The notes beneath the pieces were generated by a model. It did no database searches. It was not told the DNA's origin and worked only from the letters and a program-made list of their open reading frames with translations. The position numbers and the translations under genes were made by a program. Below, piece after piece: positions 57,030-64,000 of a stretch of DNA of 64,000 nucleotides (positions are counted from its first letter, which is position 1; every line of letters starts with the position of its first letter). The stretch lies in NCBI GenBank assembly GCA_025765615.1, contig JAIVFJ010000241.1, positions 1-64,000 of the forward strand, given 5' to 3'. This DNA is from Zopfochytrium polystomum (taxonomy: Eukaryota; Chytridiomycota; Chytridiomycetes; Chytridiales; Chytridiaceae).

Positions 57030-59885
57030 TTGGTTCAGAAACCTTTTGTTAGATTGAACCGTCAAAATGCTGGGTGGTCGCTCTGCGAAATTTTGCCTTT
57101 TCGATTGTTTCCCAAGGCATTGGTTTGTGACATGGCAAGCAGATCGGCGGGGGCCGCCACGGCGGCGTCGTCGTCATTGTCGGCCTCTTCAACAATTGCC
57201 GGTGCTGCATCCGGATCCACGTCCGGGGCATCCTCCGTAGCGGCGTCAGCAACCGGTAGTGCAACAGCAGCGGCAGCAGTGGCGGCGGCAGCGGCGGCAG
57301 CTGCAGCGGTGTCAGATGAGGTAGGTGCGGCCAGAGAGGTAGCGGTGGCCGCCGCCGTCGCGGCAGCAGCGTCGACGGCATCGGCGATTGCCCGATCCTC
57401 CCAGCTGCGGCATCCACAGCCACGGGTCGTTCCTCTTCCGTCTTCATTGCAATCGGACCTGGCAAGCGCGGCTTCTTCGTCGCTGTTCCATGGTGACTTC
57501 CACATCGGTGAGGAGTACGCCGGGGCAGAGGAGGAGGATGATGAGCTCGATGCAAACGAAGAGGAAGAGGAGGAAGAAGAACTGGAGTTTGACCAGCAGC
57601 CTGGAGCGGATGATGCCGATGTGCAACAAAACGTTCTTGGGAACCAAACGAGCTACATCGAAGCAGACTCATCCAAGCCAGTGCTTCCGAGTGCAATACT
57701 TAAAATGGAAGGGGAAGCGGTTCTGCAACTTGAGGACGAACCGATGCAGAAGCGGACTGATGAAGAGGAGCAAGGCGTCCTTCTTTTAGCCACACCAGCC
57801 CTGATGCTCTCTCGAGCCTCCTCCCCAAGCTTGCAGACCTTACTGCCCGACACCGTCACAGAAACCCCAACATCATTAATCAACTTTCCCGATGGCGAAA
57901 CTACCCCAGGAACTTTGGCCACGCCCACCCGCAGACCTCGAGGGCGTCCTAGAACTCGTCCCCTAGCACCTAATGCGGACTCCATCGCGGCAGCACAAGA
58001 CGCCACCCCCTCTGACACAGCCCTTCGCAAACCAAGAGGCCGTCCTCGCACTCGACCTGCTCCCAACGACGATGACAAGATGGTGCACACCGACACCAAC
58101 CCCGCCACCCCCATTTCTCGCAAACCTCGGGGCCGCCCCCGTACTCGCCCAAGGACTTCAGACAATGCGGCAACCGGTGACCCCACCCAAACTCCATTAA
58201 CCACTTTCGTTACCCCCGCAATCGCTGCCTCCGACGAGACTCCCAACACTCCGGTAGCACCGCCACGGCGACCACGAGGCCGCCCTCGTACTCGTCCCCG
58301 CGAGGAGGACGAAGACGGGAAGAAGCCGGTCAAAAGGCGGCGGAAGAGTGCAAAGTCCCAGTCGCCTTCGAAGGTCGGGCATCAAGACCTAGTAAATGAT
58401 CTGGATGCTGCCTTGAACTCTACTGTCCTAGCTTATACCCTGGAGGCCGGGTCATCGGCATCGACCACTTCTGCCGAGCACTTGTTAGCACACCAAGAAC
58501 ACGCGGATGCACTGCTTGCGCCAGTGGCACAAGACATCTCGGACGCAAGCAAGGTCCATTTGCCCAACATGGATTTGGATGGCGCAGATGGGCATTTCCT
58601 CCAGCTCTTGGGTCCGTCCCACGATATGGATCACAGTGCGAGCAACGGGAATATCATGGACGCCATGGGGGATCACGGTCATTACAATGATGGCGAACTA
58701 GATGTCAACCTGGACCACCACGATCTATCAGCAGCTGGTGATGGTGACCTTGGTGCCGCGGACGGCGAAGCCAATGGAGAGCGTCCCCGTCGTACCCGTC
58801 ACACATTCAACCTCGCCTTCAAACTGAAAACTATTGAAATGGCCCTGAAGATTGGCAGAAACAAAGCTGCCGCCGAAATGGGCGTCCCTCGCACCTGCAT
58901 CACAGGATGGGTCAAGAACAGGCTGATGCTCCAATCTTATGCATCGGTTAAGAATCCCGTTCGCCTTTCCCGGCTTCCTAGAGGCTACAGTGCCTATTTC
59001 GACAATGACGAATCCGAAACGCAAGAGCGCGAAACACCACCGTATCCCTACTCCTTTGCGCTGGCTTCGAAGTCTTCTGGGGCAGAGGACGAAACCGGAG
59101 CTGCGGCTTCTGGATCGTCCGGAGCGACAGCCTCGGCTGCAGAGGGTATGGTTGTCGAAGGTGATGCCCAGGCCAACCATGCAGGAGTTGGCGGCTCCGC
59201 GGGTATGATGGAGGCGGGCGCTATCACTTCCCTTGCCGCCGCAGCACTAGCCAGCGCTGGCGAAGTTGGCGTGGGTCCCGATACGGACGGATCTCAATCG
59301 TCTTCGTCCAACAGCTGGATCGCGACGTCCCCGACCGGACAGCAATCGGACTCGGTGCGAAATGCAATGTACTGTCTACTTCAGTCTTCCAATGACCTGG
59401 TCGTCGCGACTGCGGCAGCAGCAGCCGCGGTGAACACTAATAATTCCGCTGTCTCGGCCGCTGTTCCCGGCGCCGCTGGATCGGCTAAAATGGGTTCGAT
59501 TGCCGGAGGAATGGGCGTCCCAAGTCCCACCTCTGGAGGCATCTCGGTCGTCGCCAGCGACGCCCTCGCGATGATGCACCAACGCACGAGTGCCGAGTCG
59601 CAGCTTGCGCTGCCTATCGCTCTACCACTCTCGTTGGCATCCCAACAACAACAGCACCAACAACAACAGCATCTCCAGCAACAGCACCAGCAACAGCAGC
59701 ACCAGCTTCATCAACAACAACAGCAACAGCAGCAGCAGCAGAGCAGCCAGAATGCGTTTGCAAAGTTCTCATCCGGAATGGGCGGTATCGCCGAGGCTGT
59801 TGCAGCCGCGGCGGCCGCGAGCGCCCCGAACGCCGCGCTGCTCCCGCCGGGGCTGTTGAACGCCGCAGAAGATTGTGTGTTGTAG
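57030..59885 (+). CDS. AT-hook and helix-turn-helix DNA-binding protein
   Basis: One open frame of 951 codons; an internal Met at 57132 (MASRSAGAATAASS) is the likelier start, since the preceding residues look intronic or untranslated. Four AT-hooks, core PRGRPRTRP, lie at about residues 301, 333, 364 and 412, spaced 31-48 residues apart. At about residues 595-635, FNLAFKLKTIEMALKIGRNK followed by AAAEMGVPRTCITGWVKNR is a Psq/CENP-B-type helix-turn-helix. Ala-rich, acidic and poly-Gln (about 871-907) stretches surround these. AT-hooks bind the minor groove of AT-rich DNA, so a chromatin or transcription factor is inferred. A GTGAG inside the Asp/Glu-rich region could be a donor, but the frame continues. 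Confidence 0.75.
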   Translation: MVQKPFVRLNRQNAGWSLCEILPFRLFPKALVCDMASRSAGAATAASSSLSASSTIAGAASGSTSGASSVAASATGSATAAAAVAAAAAAAAAVSDEVGAAREVAVAAAVAAAASTASAIARSSQLRHPQPRVVPLPSSLQSDLASAASSSLFHGDFHIGEEYAGAEEEDDELDANEEEEEEEELEFDQQPGADDADVQQNVLGNQTSYIEADSSKPVLPSAILKMEGEAVLQLEDEPMQKRTDEEEQGVLLLATPALMLSRASSPSLQTLLPDTVTETPTSLINFPDGETTPGTLATPTRRPRGRPRTRPLAPNADSIAAAQDATPSDTALRKPRGRPRTRPAPNDDDKMVHTDTNPATPISRKPRGRPRTRPRTSDNAATGDPTQTPLTTFVTPAIAASDETPNTPVAPPRRPRGRPRTRPREEDEDGKKPVKRRRKSAKSQSPSKVGHQDLVNDLDAALNSTVLAYTLEAGSSASTTSAEHLLAHQEHADALLAPVAQDISDASKVHLPNMDLDGADGHFLQLLGPSHDMDHSASNGNIMDAMGDHGHYNDGELDVNLDHHDLSAAGDGDLGAADGEANGERPRRTRHTFNLAFKLKTIEMALKIGRNKAAAEMGVPRTCITGWVKNRLMLQSYASVKNPVRLSRLPRGYSAYFDNDESETQERETPPYPYSFALASKSSGAEDETGAAASGSSGATASAAEGMVVEGDAQANHAGVGGSAGMMEAGAITSLAAAALASAGEVGVGPDTDGSQSSSSNSWIATSPTGQQSDSVRNAMYCLLQSSNDLVVATAAAAAAVNTNNSAVSAAVPGAAGSAKMGSIAGGMGVPSPTSGGISVVASDALAMMHQRTSAESQLALPIALPLSLASQQQQHQQQQHLQQQHQQQQHQLHQQQQQQQQQQSSQNAFAKFSSGMGGIAEAVAAAAAASAPNAALLPPGLLNAAEDCVL

Positions 59886-60874
59886 AGGCCAGGGCATCCT
59901 TCGAGTGATACGGCAGTTCGCGAGGCGCAGCAGCTTCTCTGATTGCCTCTCCTGTACGTAGCGACCTGATGGTGTTTGTTTTGTCTGTTTTTTTTTTTGT
60001 TTCTTTTTCGGTTCCTTCACTCTTCTTACTTCTGTTTTCCTCCTCCAGTTTTCTTCCTCCCCCCGCCCACCCTTTCCGTCGTATGCTACTAGCCTCTCTT
60101 TTCTTTTTTTCTACTTTCTTTTATTATGTCGAACGGCCCCTACATCCATCCTTGCGATCGGTCACAACCTGCTCTGTGCCCCCACACGTTTTCCTTCTTC
60201 TCCGTTTCCACAATAAGTTGTTTTTTTCTTCTTTTTCATTACCCAACTCTGTCCCTCAACCACCCGCGCGCTCTGCGCACGCTCTTGCACTTTTGTTTGT
60301 TTTCCCTCTAGCTCCCCGTCTTTCCTTCCCCGCCTCGTTGGTCGTCAGAGTTCTACATCCCCATCCGCTCTCCCTTGGATCCGGTCCTACCCCAACTACA
60401 ACGCTCCTTATTTCGAGGGCGAGTGGGGGCTGGAGGGAGTAGGAGGAGGTGCCAGAATATGGATGTCGAGTTGGAGGAGGCAGGGAAATCGGTGAGGGGG
60501 CCGAACGCAGCATTTGGGAGTGTGAAGTTGGTTGTGCCCCCCTGGGGAAGGCGGGTGGCGGTGGCGCGTGGGGTGTGCATGTATGGGCGAAGGTTGGGTT
60601 GGGTTGGGGGGAAGGGGGTTGCGCGAGGACGGAAGAGGGAATTTGTTTAATTGTTCTGCTCGGTGTGCCTTTACGTTTTCGGTTTGGTTTTTTTTCTTTT
60701 TTTTTTTTTTCGCCCGGAGGTAGAGAAGTTCGAGAAAGCGAAAATCGCGCGGGCGAAGGAAAATGAGCGAGAGTCGCAAATCTGGGGGGGGGGGGAAACT
60801 AAGAGTGTTGTCCGGAAAAAGGGGGGGTACCTTTTCCGGACTGTGTTTCCGGACGTGGTGGTGAATGGAACGCC

Positions 60875-60875
<1 letters not shown>

Positions 60876-60925
<50 letters not shown>
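60876..60925. repeat. Poly(A) run (50 nt)
   Basis: An uninterrupted A run preceded by GGAACGCCC. It may be the tail of a retroposed transcript, but no partner sequence is evident. Confidence 0.9.
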
Positions 60926-60926
<1 letters not shown>

Positions 60927-61331
60927 AAAGATCTCCCCTTTCCTTGTCAAACAGACTACGTCTGTTGAACGGCTCCTATTGGCAGGCTTCAGGCACAGCA
61001 TAGCGTACCAAATGGAGCAAAGAAGGGTACCTCCGCTCTGGAAACCACGGCCAGTAAAAGCGAGCGCTAGAAAAGCCCTCAGGCCGGACACAACTGTCTA
61101 CTTTTATTCCCCGCGCACGGGGTCGCCGTCGCCGTCCCCCCCGTAAACACCGAGTGGGTGTTTAAGTGGACCGAGGATGGTTGGGAAGGAAGCGGGATGG
61201 CGCAGCGATATTGGGCATACTCATTGTTTGTTTTTGTTATCTGTCTTTGAAGATAAGCGTATCGCCTTCCCCCACTCCACACTCGCCGCGCGGAGGGGAG
61301 AGACAGCACAGACGAGCTCAAAAGCAAACAC

Positions 61332-61335
<4 letters not shown>

Positions 61336-61389
<54 letters not shown>
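61336..61389. repeat. (AC)n microsatellite
   Basis: About 25 AC units. Confidence 0.9.
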
Positions 61390-61673
61390 AGAACACACAG
61401 ATCACACCACAGAGAAGTAGTAACACACGACCAAACAGAACACACGCTTACTCACTCGCTCACTTCCTACGCGTACTGCACTCACTCTCGCTCGTGTTGT
61501 CTTTCCTTCCGCTCTCCTCCAGTGTGCATTGAATTGCAGGCTCGGTGAAAAATCCGTGAAAAATCCGGTCCATAGAAAGAATGAGAAACAAACACAAAAA
61601 GGGGAAAAAAAATTTTTTTCTTTTTTCTCAAAGTGTGGGAAGACGTGGGCCACACACACACACCGCACACACA

Positions 61674-64000
61674 ATGTCCACGGTCATTGCAATGGGGGCG
61701 AGCAGGATGGCCGCCGAGCGAAGGGGAGGCGGCGGCGGCGGCGGCGGCGCCTCAGCGTCGTCTACTTCCACCACCACCGCCACCGCAACAAACTCCACAG
61801 CAGCAGCAACACCAACAACCGCAACGGCCCCATCAGCAACATCAGCAGCCTCCGCGACCGTCACCATCGGCTCGAACGCCCATAATAATAGTGCATCGTA
61901 TTCCAAAGGGTCAGCGACTGCCGCCGTCGTCGCCGCAGCCGCAGCCTCCAATCTCACCTCAGCCCCGAACGCATCCGCTGCCGGCAATGCCAGCAACAGC
62001 AGCGTCCACTCTGGCAGTGGCGGCGGCGGCGGCGGTGGGTCAACTCAACCTGGTGGCGCCGGTGCCGTCCGGAGGGAGAGTCCGCCCGCATCGTCGCCCG
62101 TCCCCATCCGGCCCTCGCCACATTCATCGTCGTCGGTGGCCCAAAAGACCGGGCAGCCTCCCCTGCCACCAGCATTCCACCATCGGTCCAGCTCGTCGCA
62201 GAGCCAGACGGGGTCGTCGTTCTCAAGGATCAAGTCGTCGTCTTCGCTCCCCCGCTCCGGGAGCGGTCTCATCAGCGTCCCGTCGTATCCGACCCTTCTC
62301 GATCTCTACAACTTCCACCTCGCAAGCTCGCCTGGATCTCCGTTTACGACTTCGCTGCTGGCTCAGAGCCCGTTGCGGCTGTCGAGCAGCAGCAGCTCGT
62401 CGCTTCATCAGCGTGCCGTTGCGGCCATGGCTGCACAGTCTAGCAGTGGGGGCAACTCAGCCCCTGGCTCCCACACTTCGTCCCTGACAAGGTCTTGGCT
62501 TGCAGACGATCTCTTTGAGCCCCCCTCAGCCAAGGTCGACGGCCGGGCGAAGGATGCTACTGGATCCAATGACGTGGAGATGGAGTTTCTTGATATGATG
62601 AAAGCCGATCCAACCTCTGGCGCCAATGTAACTTAATCGGAGTTCTTTTTCCTTTCTTCGCCTGGCCCAACCTTGCTAATGTCTTTCTTGCCGACCGTTT
62701 TTCCCGCTGATTCCATTTCTCATCGCAACGTCTAGATCCAACCCAATGCGACGGCCCCCCCGACCAGGCAGCGATTTAAACACCAGCGATGTCAAACCGT
62801 CGTTTTCAACAGAGTCCCTTGGCTTGGGTCGGAGCTTTTCCTGTTGCGACCAGGTGCACATGAGTTTTGAAGAACTTCTTCGGCACTATGAAGTTTATCA
62901 CCCCGGCGCGGCGGGTACAGCAACAGAGGACTCGAGGCTCGGCATGATGGACTTGGACTCTGGGCAGCTGTCGACTTCCTTTCTTCAAAACCGGCTGTTG
63001 CAGGACTTGTCCCAAACACTGGGGCCCGGGGACGAACCTGCAAGTCAACAGAAAGTGAGCAAAGCTACCTCTGCGAATCTGAGCGTTGGGCTGTCGTCCA
63101 CCGACCCGCCGTCTGCCGAGCCCTCTTCGTTTGATCAAGCCGCTTTCGCTGACTTGCTGGCCATGTTCGGTTCTGATCCATCAGGGCCAACGGACGTTGA
63201 TTCATCAGCGCCTTCTCTCCACACATCTACTCAGCTACCGCAGTCACAGCTTTCGCTACTGCCACTACCGAATACGGTACCACAAAGCCAGCCTCCATCT
63301 TCCCTTACACAGCAGTTCCCGTTTGCTCCCGTCCCACCAACCAATTTCCCGATACCAGCCTTGACGGGAGTTGCTCCTCGCTTCCCCCTCGGGAGAGGCA
63401 ACCCGGATGCCGACCTCTCCCTTCTTCTTTCCCAGGAACCCTCGATAGAAGACGATATGGGGGATCCACTGTTGAGCAACAAGAGGCGTCTCTCTGCAGC
63501 AGCATTCTCGTTAGGTTCCTACAGTGATGCTGATCTGAAGCGGTTTCGAGATGACTACAACTTCAGCGGGATTGATCTGGAGCAGATTCTTGTGTCGCTC
63601 GATGAAGACGACGACGACGAAGAGGAAGACGACGATGGCGGCGCTCTCGAAATGCGCTTCAGCGGTAATGTGCGCTCGTCAAACTCAATCGCCGTCCCGT
63701 CCCCTCTTGGCGCCCCGACCAATCCGGCCAACGGACCGGCCGCGAAGACATTACCGAAGCCTATCCAAACTCAAGTGCCACCACCGTCGACCGTTCCTGG
63801 CATGCCGTTCCCTTTCCCACCGCTTCCGCCTGGGTCCTCGATGCCGTTGCAGCCGCTGGCGTCGCCCACTTCTCGTGTGAACAAACGGCACCTGTCTGAC
63901 CTTGCAGCCCCCGTCGACCTTGCGTCATTGACTCCTGAAGAACACCTTCAGCGACTGCAACACGCTCACCAGCTTGTGCAGCTCGCCCGTGCGCTGGGGC
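61674..64000 (+). CDS. Low-complexity Ser/Ala/Gly-rich protein, partial (runs off the window)
   Basis: The ATG at 61674 opens MSTVIAMGASRMAAERRGGG, then Gly, Ser/Thr and Ala runs, and GLISVPSYPTLLDLYNFHLA and SLTRSWLADDLFEPPSAKVD, to a stop at 62634 that may be intronic. From about 62737 a second long frame is open to 64000: MSFEELLRHYEVYHPGAAGT, FADLLAMFGSDPSG, DADLKRFRDDYNFSGIDLEQ, then an Asp/Glu run and EEHLQRLQHAHQLVQLARAL. The two frames differ, so an intron (GTAACT near 62630, CGTCTAG before 62736) or a frameshift joins them; the simple join is not in frame. No known domain. The composition suggests a regulatory or nuclear protein. Confidence 0.5.

Larger units (their letters stand above)
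59886..61673. other. Intergenic with homopolymer and AC repeats
   Basis: Pyrimidine-rich 3' flank of the AT-hook gene, a 50-base A run at 60876-60925, a G run near 60785 and an AC repeat at 61336-61389. No gene seen. Confidence 0.6.

Overview
The window looks like nuclear DNA of an early-diverging, zoosporic-type fungus; a chytrid is my best guess. Reasons: split genes with short GT..AG introns (about 100-150 nt), fungal-type Ty3/gypsy chromoviruses, copia and LINE debris, a fungal kinesin-3, a subtilase, low-complexity Ala/Ser/Gly-rich proteins, and a TIR-kinase-LRR gene. The species cannot be named from the sequence alone.

Layout. 1-7.2 kb (minus strand): a decayed Ty3/gypsy-like retroelement (gag, protease, RT, RNase H). 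Its RNase H is followed directly by an exonuclease III/AP-endonuclease-like (EEP) domain. 7.4-12.7 kb: host genes, namely a 57-residue secreted peptide, a protein with two ribosomal-L1-like regions (minus), a frameshifted GNAT-like acetyltransferase and a small membrane protein cut by an LTR. 12.7-18.5 kb: a nearly complete chromovirus (two stop codons), a copia LTR and an LTR fragment. 18.5-20.9 kb: GC-rich, repeat-rich DNA with a possible C2H2 remnant. 20.9-30.2 kb (minus): a TIR - protein kinase - linker - LRR gene. A 1455-bp inverted-repeat element interrupts its kinase exon, and an internally deleted but structurally fresh chromovirus sits in an intron of its LRR array. 30.9-37.9 kb: a 5'-truncated LINE, a chromovirus fragment and a decayed copia element invaded by a solo chromovirus LTR. 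38.1-39.7 kb: a broken host-gene fragment and a second LRR array on the plus strand. 40.9-49.3 kb (minus): a kinesin-3 gene. 50.3-51.6 kb (minus): a 2-oxoglutarate/Fe(II) dioxygenase. 52.3-55.8 kb (minus): a secreted subtilisin-like protease. 57.0-59.9 kb: an AT-hook/HTH DNA-binding protein. 61.7-64 kb: an unrecognised low-complexity protein running off the window.

How the parts relate. The chromovirus LTRs carry runs of GAA/TTC units at 5-bp spacing (canonical heat-shock elements) upstream of a TATA box. An 11-nt box about 35 bp after the TATA is exactly complementary to the primer-binding site, the arrangement of self-priming Tf1-type elements. Gag and Pol overlap in -1 frame at a C CCA AAC heptamer followed by a hairpin. 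The LRR array is built of 84-nt symmetrical exons in a 225-bp exon+intron unit, and a partial second array lies 17 kb away.

The most interesting items are the RT-RNase H-EEP combination, the TIR-kinase-LRR receptor-like gene, the kinase-exon insertion that could be spliced out in frame, and the heat-shock-element-bearing, self-primed chromovirus with its gag/protease/chromodomain-only derivative.
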